Assembly: GCF_024505045.1 (NCBI RefSeq)
Contig: NZ_JANIBM010000001.1
Coordinates: 1-64,000, forward strand
Direction: 5' to 3'
DNA length: 64,000 nucleotides
Source of the DNA: Methylomonas aurea
GTDB taxonomy: Bacteria; Pseudomonadota; Gammaproteobacteria; Methylococcales; Methylomonadaceae
The number at the start of each line of letters is the position of its first letter. The stretch's first letter is position 1. Shown one piece after another: positions 24,812-34,850 of the stretch. The position numbers and the translations under genes are program-made. The notes under the pieces were generated by a model. It was not told the DNA's origin. It worked only from the letters and a program-made list of their open reading frames with translations, and ran no database searches.

Positions 24812-26842
24812 TCAAGCGCCGATCTTGAACTGGTTAATCAAGCCGTTCAGATTTTCCGCCAGCCGGTTCAGATGGCTGGCGGCTTGCGTGGTTTGTTCTG
24901 CACCGGTCGCGGTTTGCTCGGACAGGCTAGTGATGTGGATGATGTTGCGGTTGATTTCTTCGGTCACGGCGCTTTGCTGCTCGGCGGCGCTGGCGATCTG
25001 CAAATTCATCGCGTCTATCGTCGCCACCGAACGGCCGATCGATTCCAACATCGCCATAGCGTCTTGCGAACGCTCGACGCCGATCTGGGCTTGGCTACAG
25101 CTCTGTTGCATCACCCTGACCGCCTCGCGCGTACCGCTTTGCAATTGGGCGATCATGTTTTCTATCGTTGCAGTGGATTCTTGGGTCCGGCTGGCCAGGC
25201 TGCGCACCTCGTCGGCTACGACCGCGAAACCGCGGCCGTGCTCGCCGGCTCTGGCCGCTTCGATCGCAGCGTTCAGCGCCAGCAGATTGGTCTGTTCGGC
25301 GATGCTTTTGATCACATCCAACAACGCGCCGATCGATTCGCTGCTCTTTTCCAGATTTCGAATCACGTTAGCGGCCGCTTCGACGTCGCGCGCCAACTGG
25401 CTGATGGCCTGGGTGGTACTCTGGACCACGTTTTTACCGTTTTTGGCCTGCTCGTTGGCACTGCTGGCGGCCTGCGCCGCGTTACTGGTGGTGGCCGCCA
25501 CATCGTGGATCGTTGCGCTCATCTCGGTAACCGCGGTTGCCACCGACGCGGTCTCTTGGCGTTGGCGGTCAATATGGGCGGCGCTCTGGCTGGCGACGTT
25601 ATAGACCTGTTCCGAAGACACATGCAGCTCACTGCTGGTATGCATGATCTGGCGCAGCAGCGCCGAGCTGGTTTCGACCATCGCATTGAAATTCTTGCCG
25701 ATTTCGCGCATTTCGTCCTCGGATTCGATATGCAGCCTTACAGTCAAGTCGTTTCTGGCAATGCGTTGGGTGGCGCTATTGATCAACGTGATATTCCGGT
25801 TTACCGAGCGGGTCAGTCCGGCCAGCAGTAGCACCACGGCGATCAATATCCCGGCCAAACCGGCCACAGTCAGTTGCAAAGACTGGTTCGCCGCGTCGGC
25901 GCGGGCCGCGAACAGGCCGCTCAGTTCTTGAATCAGACCGTTGTAGAGTCGGTAAGACTGGGTGATGGCGTCGGTGGACATCTGGAACACGCTGTCGCTA
26001 CCAACGCGAACAGTATCGCTTTCCAGCAATTCGCGCCGGATCAAATCCTGCATCGCCTGCAAGGCCTGGCTGTGGTTCTGGATAGCAACCTGAAGTTTAG
26101 AGCCGACCTCGGGATTTTCGGCGGCGGCTACTCGTAACCCTCGATCCAATTTTCGGGCATAAGTGTCGATGTTGGCCATCAGCAGCAACAGTTTGTTTTT
26201 CGTTTCCGGGCTGAGTTGGCCTTTCGCGGCGGCTCCGGATGCCAGCGCCCGGGTTTGGCCCATGAATTCGATCAGTTGCGGCAAATCCACGGTCAACGCG
26301 AAACCCAGATGAAAACTGTCCAACTTCGGATCGAGGACGATGCCGGAGGTATTGGCGATATGCGTAATCAAATCCAGGCCATCGGCGATCAAGGCATTGT
26401 GGGCGGCGATCACCGCGCCTAGTTCCTGCTCCATCGCATTGGATTGTACCGAAGTCCATTGCTGTCGGAGTCTGGCCAGCGGCTCGGCCGTTTTTAAAAG
26501 GATGGTTGCCGTTTGATCGAGCCGCGCCAACTCCGCAAAATCGGTATCGATCTCCTGACGTTTGCCGATGATGCGTTCCTTGAATTGTTCTGCGCCGTTG
26601 CGATAGGCGTTGGTCATGCCGCGATGCTGTTGAATGTGCTCGATCGGTAGCCGCAGCAACTTGATGTAATCCAAGCCGAGCCGCTCGCCTTCCAGGTAAT
26701 TGACTTCGCCGACGAACTGCTTGACCAGGATAGTACCCATTCCCAGCATCGGAATCAGGACTATGACGAACAACAAAAAGAATTTGGCCGGATAACTTAG
26801 TCTATTCATCAAAGCGACGGCCGGAGCGATCAAAAAATCCAT
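24812..26842 (-). CDS. Methyl-accepting chemotaxis protein
   Basis: A 676-residue chemoreceptor. One N-terminal helix (about residues 15-36) is followed by a large all-helical periplasmic sensor (about 300 residues), a second helix (about 345-365, [17 protein letters not shown]), a HAMP domain, and a long cytoplasmic coiled coil. The conserved signalling tip is intact: [20 protein letters not shown]. There is no C-terminal pentapeptide for CheR/CheB docking. The ATG at 26842 is used because AGG lies nine bases upstream and the next in-frame start adds 35 residues that do not resemble a receptor. The large helical sensor resembles HBM-type ligand domains; the ligand is unknown. Confidence 0.88.
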   Translation of the reverse strand: MDFLIAPAVALMNRLSYPAKFFLLFVIVLIPMLGMGTILVKQFVGEVNYLEGERLGLDYIKLLRLPIEHIQQHRGMTNAYRNGAEQFKERIIGKRQEIDTDFAELARLDQTATILLKTAEPLARLRQQWTSVQSNAMEQELGAVIAAHNALIADGLDLITHIANTSGIVLDPKLDSFHLGFALTVDLPQLIEFMGQTRALASGAAAKGQLSPETKNKLLLLMANIDTYARKLDRGLRVAAAENPEVGSKLQVAIQNHSQALQAMQDLIRRELLESDTVRVGSDSVFQMSTDAITQSYRLYNGLIQELSGLFAARADAANQSLQLTVAGLAGILIAVVLLLAGLTRSVNRNITLINSATQRIARNDLTVRLHIESEDEMREIGKNFNAMVETSSALLRQIMHTSSELHVSSEQVYNVASQSAAHIDRQRQETASVATAVTEMSATIHDVAATTSNAAQAASSANEQAKNGKNVVQSTTQAISQLARDVEAAANVIRNLEKSSESIGALLDVIKSIAEQTNLLALNAAIEAARAGEHGRGFAVVADEVRSLASRTQESTATIENMIAQLQSGTREAVRVMQQSCSQAQIGVERSQDAMAMLESIGRSVATIDAMNLQIASAAEQQSAVTEEINRNIIHITSLSEQTATGAEQTTQAASHLNRLAENLNGLINQFKIGA

Positions 26843-27189
26843 AACTAAACCTGTTTGATTAATTTCGGCAAAGTATAGGCAATGATTATTGGGATAGTGT
26901 TTTCGGCGGACAAAGTTAGATGCTAACCAGGTTATTAATGTCCGCAATCTAATCGCATAAAATTTAAACGGATTTTAGGTATGGACCGGCGCGGGAGAAA
27001 ACCTGCAAGCTCAGGCGCGTTGGCCTCGCCCGGTTGGCAGCCGCTCGTGGCAAGTTCTGCCCTACTGGAAGGGCGCCCCCAAAGGGCGGAACGATTGTTT
27101 GCGAGCGATTGATTTCTGCCGGCAAACCACGTAATTTTCAGCTCCGGCAACGGCCGCCTCCCAATCGAAAAATAAAAAGAGGGTAGAAC
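26843..27189. other. Intergenic region between divergent genes
   Basis: These 347 bases separate the chemoreceptor gene from the zeta-like kinase gene and must contain both promoters. I see no clear operator, repeat or convincing small gene. Confidence 0.5.
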
Positions 27190-29355
27190 ATGTCAAACCC
27201 CTGCCGGAACCTGCCGGGTTACCGCCCGTTAAAACGTTTGCGCACCGCGTTGGCGATAGCTCAGGGCACCAGCCTGTTATCCACGCTGTTAAATGAATTG
27301 GAAACCACGGTTTCCCATGATCAGACTAAACGGGTCACTTACATGACCGGTTTATATTCGCGGATCCACCGCGAGATGTTCGGCGACTGGAAGGATCAGC
27401 CCACCGTCCCCCATCGCCCCGGCACGATGCCGGATGCCGACAAACGCAAGCAATTCCGGATCGCCATCGAACGCTTGGTGCTCGACGGCGACAGCAACCG
27501 CGATAGCGCGATTTTCGACAATAACGGCTTCGTGATCTTCAGCGACGACATGGCGGAAAGACTGGCCAGTTTTTACCACTCGCTACGCATAATCAGGCCA
27601 TTCGCTTACGGCAATCGGATTACGCTGGATTTCTTTATCTCCGCTCTGGGCAACCTGCCGGCCTTCAAGGCGGTTTACGACCAGGGTATCGACTTTCGCC
27701 GGCTGACCGTCGAAGACGCCCGAGTGTTGCACGACCATGCCAGCCAGCACCGGGCTTTAAGCCGGGCCTTTCAACATGCGCTCGATTGCAGCCGTAGCAA
27801 ATATTTGCGCAATCAGGCCAACCGCTACGGCAAATGGCCGGAGAACAAACGGTTTTTACTCGGTATTCCGTTTCTGTCGCACACCACGCCGGACGGTATC
27901 GAGTGCCTGCTCACCGTGACCGGCGGCTTGGTGCCGTTATCGAGCATTGCCGCCGAGCAATTGATCGCCGGCCAACATTTTGCAGACAATCCGCTCAGCG
28001 TATCGGAACACGTGATCGGCTATCTGCCCGGCACCGAGGACTTGCGAGCTCCGGGCAAGACCGAGATCGACGCAATTCCGATCCGCGCCGACGGCGTTGC
28101 GCCGTTATTCTGTCTCGACGTGAATATGCTGACCGGTTTGCGCTCGCCGAGCCAGGCCGAGTTGATCGACTTATTGAAGCAGTGCGCCGGGGAGCAGGCC
28201 AATCTGTTCTGGCTGGCGGACAACGCATCGCTCAGAGACAAGATGCTTGCCGCCGCCCAGCGCGAGACGCGGCTGCGGCGTACCGTCGAGATCGCCTACG
28301 CCCGGCTCGGAAAAATCAACGCGATGTTGATGGCTGCCTGCGACGCGATTTTTGCCGGCAAAACCGCGGTGGCCGAGCCGCAATTTTTAATGAGTATGGG
28401 CGGAGCCGGGGCCGGTAAAACTGCGGTCGAGGAAATTGCCGGCGCGATCTGCGGCGATAATTTCGTGATCGCCTCGCTGGACGAATTCCGCAAGCTCAGC
28501 GACTTGTACCGCTTGTTGACCGCCGCCAACCACCACAGCGACGACTACATCTACATCGAACCCTTCGCCAACCGCCTGCGCGACTTGGTGGCGCAACGGG
28601 CTTGCGAACAACGCATCAACATTTTGTACGACGGCACCGGCATTCCTTACCATCCGCGCTACTCGGCCATCATCAAACAATTCCGCGCCGCTGGTTTCCG
28701 TACCCGGATTACCGCCGTCGATGCATTTTTGGTGAAACCGGCCGGCCGGGAGTTGGAGCTGTCGCGCTCCGGCGTGGTCGGCAGTGTCAAAGCCCGGTTT
28801 CAGGCCAGCGGCCGGGCGTTGCCGTGGGTGGTGACCATCGACAAACACATACGCTCGCCGCAGGAATTTTTGCATGCGCTGGAGGATGCAGCCGTGTCGA
28901 AAATAGCGCTGTTCGCCAACGACGGCGAGCGCGACCGCCACTATCTGGTGGCTGAAAGCTTTCTGATGGATGATGGCGAATTGGAAGACTTGCAACAGCA
29001 ACAACTGAGCGGCAATCTGGCGGAATATTTGCTCGGCCTGATCCGCTCGCATCCCGATTCGGCCTTGAAAAGTCTGGCCGGTACCGACGAGCAGCGCTTG
29101 GCCGCCTTGCTGGCGCGCAATAGCGAAAGCGGCGAAGACAACGTGGGTTATCTGGTTTACAAAGGCGCCGAAACCAATCGGGTGCTGGCGATTTACCACT
29201 TGCGCCGCTTGATCGATTTCGTCGAAAAGCGCCAACTCAACCCGAATGCGTCCGGCGAAGAAGGCTTGCTGCATAAACCGGCCGCATTGGCGTTCCATAT
29301 CGATCCTTACGCCAAAGATTCCTGGGTGACGCGCTTGCAGGGCAGCCAGGAGTGA
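27190..29355 (+). CDS. Zeta-toxin-like kinase fused to a degenerate Fic-like domain
   Basis: A 721-residue cytoplasmic protein. The C-terminal half (from about 395) is a zeta-toxin/UNAG-kinase-type P-loop domain: MGGAGAGKTAVEE (about 400-412), then SLDEFRKL, which supplies a catalytic-type Asp, and LYDGTGIPYHPRYSAII. Zeta toxins phosphorylate UDP-N-acetylglucosamine and poison wall synthesis. The N-terminal half looks like a Fic fold: TGLYSRIHREMFGDW (53-67), LASFYHSLRIIRPFAYGNRI (125-144). The Fic motif HPFxxGNGR reads RPFAYGNRI here, so the catalytic His and the Arg are gone. No epsilon-type antitoxin is adjacent. The start follows AAGAGGG. It could be a toxin, a regulatory kinase or an effector; I cannot decide. 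Confidence 0.65.
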   Translation: MSNPCRNLPGYRPLKRLRTALAIAQGTSLLSTLLNELETTVSHDQTKRVTYMTGLYSRIHREMFGDWKDQPTVPHRPGTMPDADKRKQFRIAIERLVLDGDSNRDSAIFDNNGFVIFSDDMAERLASFYHSLRIIRPFAYGNRITLDFFISALGNLPAFKAVYDQGIDFRRLTVEDARVLHDHASQHRALSRAFQHALDCSRSKYLRNQANRYGKWPENKRFLLGIPFLSHTTPDGIECLLTVTGGLVPLSSIAAEQLIAGQHFADNPLSVSEHVIGYLPGTEDLRAPGKTEIDAIPIRADGVAPLFCLDVNMLTGLRSPSQAELIDLLKQCAGEQANLFWLADNASLRDKMLAAAQRETRLRRTVEIAYARLGKINAMLMAACDAIFAGKTAVAEPQFLMSMGGAGAGKTAVEEIAGAICGDNFVIASLDEFRKLSDLYRLLTAANHHSDDYIYIEPFANRLRDLVAQRACEQRINILYDGTGIPYHPRYSAIIKQFRAAGFRTRITAVDAFLVKPAGRELELSRSGVVGSVKARFQASGRALPWVVTIDKHIRSPQEFLHALEDAAVSKIALFANDGERDRHYLVAESFLMDDGELEDLQQQQLSGNLAEYLLGLIRSHPDSALKSLAGTDEQRLAALLARNSESGEDNVGYLVYKGAETNRVLAIYHLRRLIDFVEKRQLNPNASGEEGLLHKPAALAFHIDPYAKDSWVTRLQGSQE

Positions 29356-29437
29356 AGCCGATTGTCCTTTGGTTCAGTCTCATTTAAGTTTCGGGCCGCT
29401 AAAATCGCTACCATCTATTTTAAAAGCGAGACCGCAA

Positions 29438-30172
29438 ATGAATTGGACAGTTACTTACAAAACCGCGGCGATGGCCGGCGTTCTGATGCTATCGGCCGCT
29501 TCAGCCTCGGCCGCACCGACCAGCTTTAATTTCACCCGCATCACCAGCAATGCGGCCGAAGACGTCGGCAGCCAATTGCAAATGGATGTCTACAACAATG
29601 CCGATGCTTCGGCGTTTCTGAATCAAACCCTGACCAACCAAGTCCTGTTTACCTTTGCTAACAGCGCCCAGACCGCCGCCAATATTGCCGAAGTTTACTT
29701 CGACGATAACGGCTTTCTGGCTTCGCAAACCGCGATCTTGAACAGCTTGGAGGGCTTTACTTCTTTCAGCCCGGTGAGCTGGACCAAACCCAACGGTACT
29801 TTGAAAAACGTGGTGTTGCCGGGCGGTAATAACGCAGACCCGGATTTCCAACCTACCCCGTATTTCGGTGCGAACGTCGACCCGGGTAATCCGAGCCTAG
29901 GCGTTAATACCGGCTCCGACCTGTTAGGCATCCTGGTGTCGTTGAATAACGGCTACGGCTTCGACGATATCAGCTCCGCGCTGGCCAGCGGCGATTTACG
30001 CATCGGTTTACACGTCAGATCGATCGGTGTAGCGGGAGCGAGCGATTCGTTTATCAATAACCGAATTCCAACCGAAACCATCAGCGGTGTGCCGCTGCCG
30101 GCAAGCGCCTGGATGTTCCTGAGCGGCTTGGTTGGTTTTTTGGGCTGGCAGCGCCGCAGAACCGAAGCTTAA
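29438..30172 (+). CDS. PEP-CTERM-type secreted protein
   Basis: A 244-residue protein with a signal peptide (1-26, ending SASAA), a Asn/Thr-rich body and a C-terminal exosortase sorting signal: VPLPASAWMFLSGLVGFL followed by GWQRRRTEA. The VPLPA form of the PEP-CTERM signal is exact. The ATG at 29438 is chosen because it leads straight into the signal peptide. It is followed by an intrinsic terminator, so it forms a single-gene unit or the end of the kinase transcript (82 bases upstream). The body function is unknown. Confidence 0.85.
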   Translation: MNWTVTYKTAAMAGVLMLSAASASAAPTSFNFTRITSNAAEDVGSQLQMDVYNNADASAFLNQTLTNQVLFTFANSAQTAANIAEVYFDDNGFLASQTAILNSLEGFTSFSPVSWTKPNGTLKNVVLPGGNNADPDFQPTPYFGANVDPGNPSLGVNTGSDLLGILVSLNNGYGFDDISSALASGDLRIGLHVRSIGVAGASDSFINNRIPTETISGVPLPASAWMFLSGLVGFLGWQRRRTEA

Positions 30173-30196
30173 ACCTCTCACTCAACTGATTCTTGA

Positions 30197-30222
30197 ACGG
30201 CCCGCCGCGACGGGCCGTTTTT
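30197..30222 (+). terminator. Rho-independent terminator of the PEP-CTERM gene
   Basis: ACGGCCCG (30197-30204) pairs perfectly with CGGGCCGT (30211-30218) around CCGCGA and is followed by a T-run to 30222. It lies 25 bases after the stop codon. Confidence 0.88.
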
Positions 30223-30396
30223 ATTTCCAATTCCAGGCGACGGCCAAGCTTTCCGATGGATTGGCCGGTCTCGGTAGCCAAGTATTCGACGATATTCTCT
30301 AGGCAAACTCGCCTGCATTGCCCTCGGCTTCCGCTCGAAACCAATTTATTATCGTGTGGCAGGTCGGCGGACCGGCCGATCGCCGGCTTCCCACTT

Positions 30397-31464
30397 TCAC
30401 TCGGCTAAAAACGGATAATCGGTATATCCCTTGCTCGGCCCTGCTTCGCCGTAGAGATAAAACGTCGCAGCGTCGAACGGCGTCAACGGTGCGCCGATTT
30501 GTAGGCGACGCGGCAGATCGGGGTTGGCGATGAAATGTTTGCCGAACGACACCGCGTCCGCCTCGCCATCGGCGACAGCTTGTGCCGCACTCTCCGCCGT
30601 GAAGTTTTCATTGGCGATCAACACGCCGCCGAAACGGCATTTCAAGGCCGGGCTGATCGCGTCGGCGCCTTGCGCTTCGCGGGTGAAGATAAAGGCGACC
30701 TGGCGTCGGCCCAGTTGCTCGGCGACGTAACCGAATGTCGCCAGCGGGTCGGAGTCGCCCATGCTATGCATGTCGCAGCGCGGCGACAGATGCACGCCGA
30801 CGCGACCGGCGCCCCAGACCGAAATCGCGGCATCGGTCACTTCCAGCAACAAGCGGGCGCGGTTTGCCACCGGGCCGCCGTAGACGTCGTCGCGGCGGTT
30901 AGTACTGTCTTGCAAGAACTGGTCGAGCAAATAGCCGTTGGCGGCGTGAATTTCGACGCCGTCGAAGCCGGCCAGTTTGGCGTTGGCCGCACCTTGGCGA
31001 AAGGCTTCGACGATGGCGGGAATTTCGTCCAGTGCCAGCGCGCGCGGCGTAACGAAATCGCGCATCGGCCGTAACAGGCTGACGTGGCCTTGGGCGGCAA
31101 TCGCACTCGGTGCGACCGGCAATTCCCCATCCAGATAGTAGGGGTCGGAAATCCGGCCGACATGCCACAATTGCAACAACATACGGCCGCCGGCGGCGTG
31201 GACGGCCGCGGTGACGCCGCGCCAGCCGTCGATTTGCGCTTGCGACCAGATCCCCGGCGTGTCCGGATAACCAACGCCCTGCGGGCTGACGCAGGTGGCT
31301 TCGCTGATAATCAGACCGGCACTGGCCCGCTGCGCGTAGTACTCCGCCATCAACGCATTGGGGACGCGGCCGGCGCTGGCGCGGCAGCGGGTCAACGGCG
31401 CCATGACGATGCGGTTGGGCAATTCGAGCTCGCCGATACGGATAGGTTCGAACAATGGCTTCAT
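30397..31464 (-). CDS. Old Yellow Enzyme-type NADH:flavin oxidoreductase
   Basis: A 355-residue FMN-dependent TIM-barrel enzyme of the OYE family. It begins LFEPIRIGELELPNRIVMAPLTR, and carries LWHVGRISDP (about 101-110) and the family motif GVEIHAANGYLLDQF (about 172-186). Relatives such as NemA reduce electrophilic alkenes, N-ethylmaleimide and nitrate esters. The HxxN pair expected in NemA-type enzymes reads as H for the first residue in the EIHAANGY segment. The gene stands alone, convergent with the PEP-CTERM gene. No NemR-type regulator is adjacent. Confidence 0.9.
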   Translation of the reverse strand: MKPLFEPIRIGELELPNRIVMAPLTRCRASAGRVPNALMAEYYAQRASAGLIISEATCVSPQGVGYPDTPGIWSQAQIDGWRGVTAAVHAAGGRMLLQLWHVGRISDPYYLDGELPVAPSAIAAQGHVSLLRPMRDFVTPRALALDEIPAIVEAFRQGAANAKLAGFDGVEIHAANGYLLDQFLQDSTNRRDDVYGGPVANRARLLLEVTDAAISVWGAGRVGVHLSPRCDMHSMGDSDPLATFGYVAEQLGRRQVAFIFTREAQGADAISPALKCRFGGVLIANENFTAESAAQAVADGEADAVSFGKHFIANPDLPRRLQIGAPLTPFDAATFYLYGEAGPSKGYTDYPFLAE

Positions 31465-31745
31465 GCGTTACTGCTCCTGCTTGCTGGATTTGAAAAACGG
31501 TCAATATAGCAGCCGCAGACTAAGACGCACATCTGACGAACAACCAGCACGCCGTTACCGGCAACGCTCGACGGACAGCGTTGCACTAAGCGCACCTGGA
31601 TTTTGGGGAGACGGCATATTGGTCTATTCCAGACCGCACTCCACTTGAGAATCGCCATGCATCGACGAATACGGTTACCTAGCGATGGTCGGCCAAATTG
31701 GCGCTCGCCGGCAACTGCAACTTTTCCCTAACCCCGCCGCTCGGC

Positions 31746-34700
31746 TCATTTCTCGCCCAACAGCGCGTAACACGCCGGGGTCAAAATCAAGCTGGCCGCC
31801 ATGCCGATCAGCAGGCCGGCGGACAGCGATAAGGTCATCGGGATCAGGAATTGGGCTTGCGGGCTGGTTTCCAGCAGGGTGGGCAGGAAGCCGGCGAAGT
31901 TGGTCAGGAAGGCCAGCAGGATGGGCCGAAAGCGGGAGCAGCAGGCTTCGGCGATCAGCTCGTCCACCGGGCGGTCGTCGCCGTCGTGCTGGCGCAGATA
32001 GTCCAGCAACACCAGGCTGTCGTTGACGACGACGCCGCTGGCGGCGATCATGCCGACCAGGGATTCCATCGACAACGGCAGGCCGGCCGCCCAGTGGGCC
32101 AGCACCGCACCGCACCAGGCCACCGGCGCAGCCAGCAGAAAGATTAGCGGTTTGGCGTAGGAGCGGAACGGCACTGCCATCAGCGCGTAGATCACCAACA
32201 GCGCGATCAACGTGTTTTTACCGAATGCGGCCAGCAGTTGTTTCTGTTCCTGGCGCTGTTGGCCGATTTTGACGTTCAGGCCGGGAAAACGGCTTTCCAG
32301 TAGCGGGAACACGTCGCGCTCCAGCACCGCGTAGACTTCGTTGGCGTCGGCCACGGTCGGATCGACCCTGGCCTGGACTTTCAAGACCCGTTGCCGGTCT
32401 TCGCGCACGATGCGGGCGTAACCTTGCAGCACTTCGACGGCGGCCAAGCTAGACAGCGGCGCGCTGGCGCCGTTGGGCAGGCGCACCGGCTGGGCCTTGA
32501 GTTGCTCCAGCGAACGGCGCTCGCGCAGCGGAAAACGCACCATTACCTTGACTTCCTTGCGGCCGCGCATGAAGCGATGCACTTCCTCGCCGTAATAGCC
32601 GTTGCGGACCTGCTCGGCCAGTTGTTCCAGGCGCATGCCCAGCCGTTCGGCTTCGGGCTTCAGCGTTAAGTGAATCTCCGGCTTGCCGGGTTCGCCGGAA
32701 TCGATCACGTCGTAGGCGCCGCGAAAGCCCTTGATCTGTTGCTTGAGCTGTTCGACCGCTGGGCCGAGTTGGGCCGGATTGTCGGCGCCGACCGTCAGTT
32801 CCAGGTCGTAGGGTTGGTCGCCTTCCTTGAAAATGAAATCGACCTGGCCGATTTGAATGTCGCCGATGCGCTGGCGCCAGTCGCGGATGAAGTCCTCGAC
32901 CTTGATGCGCTGGCGGCCGGCCGCCGACAATTCCAGCCACAGGCCGGCGCCGTGTTCCCAGACGATGGTTTCGACGCCGACGATGACACTGTGCTCGGGG
33001 TGTTGGCCGCGCTTGCCGGCGCCGGGCGGCACGCCGTCCAGTTCGTCGCGTAATTCAAACAAGGCGTTTTCGACCCGGTTGGCCAAGGCTTGGGTTTCGC
33101 TGTACGGCGCGCTTTGCGGCAGCCGGATCGACACCCAGAAGCTGTCCTTGGACACGTCCGGATTGATCGATTGGCGCACCCGGTCGCTGGCGACCAGCCC
33201 CCAACAAATAATCAACAAGGCGGCGAACAGCGCGACGGTCAGATAGCGCCAGCGCAACGCGCCCGCCAGCAGCGGCCGGTACACTTGCTCGACGAAACTG
33301 TCCAGGCCGCCGTTCAGCCGGGCGCGCAACCGGTGCAAGCCGTTGGCGGCGGTCGGCGCCGGTACCGGCGCGACCAGATGCGAGGGCAGGATCAACAGGG
33401 CCTCGACCAGCGAGAACACCAGCGTCAGGATCATGATCAGACAGATCGGCCGCATCATTTGCCCGGCCCAGCCCGGTAAATACAAGCCCGGCAGAAACGC
33501 GACCAACACGATCAACACCGACAGCGTGACCGGCAAGGCCACCGCGCGCACGCCGTTGACTGCGGCTTGCAGAGGGGTTTCGCCGCCTTCGAGCTGGCGG
33601 CTGTGCACGCTTTCGCCGATGATGATCGCATCGTCCACCAGCACGCCCATCGCCAGTAAAAAGCCGAACAAGGACAGCATGTTCAGCGAAACATCCAACG
33701 CCGGCATCAGCCAGAATGCGCCCAACACCGAGGTGAAAATGCCGACGCCGGCCCATAGTGCCACCCGCACTCGCAGGAACAGCGTCAAAACCAAACACAC
33801 CAGCAAAAAGCCGCTCAAACCGTCTTCGAGCAAAGTGCCGATGCGTTCGTCATAGGCCTGGGAATCGTCCCACCAGGTAATCAAACGCAAACCTTCCGGC
33901 AGGCCGGCGCGCATGGCCGCGATTTCCGATTTGACTTTGCGCGCCACTGCCACGCTGTCGCGTTCGGTATGCACCTCCCAACCTTGCGCGGTTTCGCCGT
34001 TGTGGCGCCAGTCGTACAAGCGTTCTTCCAGGCCGTCGTGGATCGTGGCGATTTGGTCCAGCTGCAGCCGATTGCCGTCCGGCAAAGTCTTGACGATCAA
34101 CGCGCCGACCGCGTCGGCATCCTTGGCCCGGCCGGCCACCCGTAGCAACAATTCGCCGTCCGGATTGCGCACCAAGCCGCCCGGGAGATCGACCGACGCC
34201 GCGCGCACAGCCCGGGTGACATCGTCCAGCGTCAATTGGTATTTGCGCATTTGCTCCGGCGCGACTTCGATGCCGATCTCGTAATTGCGTTCGCCATAAT
34301 TGCGCACCCGGCTGACGCCCGGTATCGTCGACAATTGCTGTTGAATCCGATCGCCGAACTGCTGCAGCTTAAAGGCATCGGTAGCGCCGTGCAGCGCCAC
34401 CCAGATCACGCCGTCGTCGTCCTTGCGGTCGGCCGGCAATACGTCGATTTTTTCCAGTTGCCTGGGCAGGCGCGGAATGGCTTGCACCCTGGCGCGCAGC
34501 AAGGCCATCATTTGCTCGCGGTCACGGTCGGGCATCATCTCGACCGCCAAGGTGCAGGTGTCGCCCTGAATTTCGCCGTGCAAATGCTTGATGCCGGGCA
34601 GGTCGTGCACCGCTTCTTCGATTGGGATGCACACCGCTTCCTCGACTTCGGACGGCCCGGCGCCGGGGAAGACGGCGGTAATTTCGATCTGATGCGGACT

Positions 34701-34850
34701 GAAGCGCGGAAACACTTCCTTGTCGACGTCCAACATGCCGATCAAGCCGCCAGCCAGGATCAGCAACATCAATAAATTGGCCGCGACCGGATTGCCGGCA
34801 AACCAGGCCAAGACCCCACCCAGGCGGGCCGCGCCGTTCGAGCCGCTCAT
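31746..34850 (-). CDS. RND efflux permease (AcrB/HAE family)
   Basis: A 1034-residue inner-membrane transporter with the duplicated RND plan: a helix, a large periplasmic loop, six helices, repeated. It starts with FAGNPVAANLLMLLILAGG, carries AVFPGAGPSEVEEAV in the first porter loop and the proton-relay pair in GVLVDDAIIIGESV (about 405-418). It is driven by proton influx. It overlaps the adaptor gene by four bases, so the adaptor, permease and outer-membrane channel are one operon. The sequence does not tell the substrate. It does not look like the CusA/CzcA heavy-metal branch by motif. Confidence 0.88.
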   Translation of the reverse strand: MSGSNGAARLGGVLAWFAGNPVAANLLMLLILAGGLIGMLDVDKEVFPRFSPHQIEITAVFPGAGPSEVEEAVCIPIEEAVHDLPGIKHLHGEIQGDTCTLAVEMMPDRDREQMMALLRARVQAIPRLPRQLEKIDVLPADRKDDDGVIWVALHGATDAFKLQQFGDRIQQQLSTIPGVSRVRNYGERNYEIGIEVAPEQMRKYQLTLDDVTRAVRAASVDLPGGLVRNPDGELLLRVAGRAKDADAVGALIVKTLPDGNRLQLDQIATIHDGLEERLYDWRHNGETAQGWEVHTERDSVAVARKVKSEIAAMRAGLPEGLRLITWWDDSQAYDERIGTLLEDGLSGFLLVCLVLTLFLRVRVALWAGVGIFTSVLGAFWLMPALDVSLNMLSLFGFLLAMGVLVDDAIIIGESVHSRQLEGGETPLQAAVNGVRAVALPVTLSVLIVLVAFLPGLYLPGWAGQMMRPICLIMILTLVFSLVEALLILPSHLVAPVPAPTAANGLHRLRARLNGGLDSFVEQVYRPLLAGALRWRYLTVALFAALLIICWGLVASDRVRQSINPDVSKDSFWVSIRLPQSAPYSETQALANRVENALFELRDELDGVPPGAGKRGQHPEHSVIVGVETIVWEHGAGLWLELSAAGRQRIKVEDFIRDWRQRIGDIQIGQVDFIFKEGDQPYDLELTVGADNPAQLGPAVEQLKQQIKGFRGAYDVIDSGEPGKPEIHLTLKPEAERLGMRLEQLAEQVRNGYYGEEVHRFMRGRKEVKVMVRFPLRERRSLEQLKAQPVRLPNGASAPLSSLAAVEVLQGYARIVREDRQRVLKVQARVDPTVADANEVYAVLERDVFPLLESRFPGLNVKIGQQRQEQKQLLAAFGKNTLIALLVIYALMAVPFRSYAKPLIFLLAAPVAWCGAVLAHWAAGLPLSMESLVGMIAASGVVVNDSLVLLDYLRQHDGDDRPVDELIAEACCSRFRPILLAFLTNFAGFLPTLLETSPQAQFLIPMTLSLSAGLLIGMAASLILTPACYALLGEK

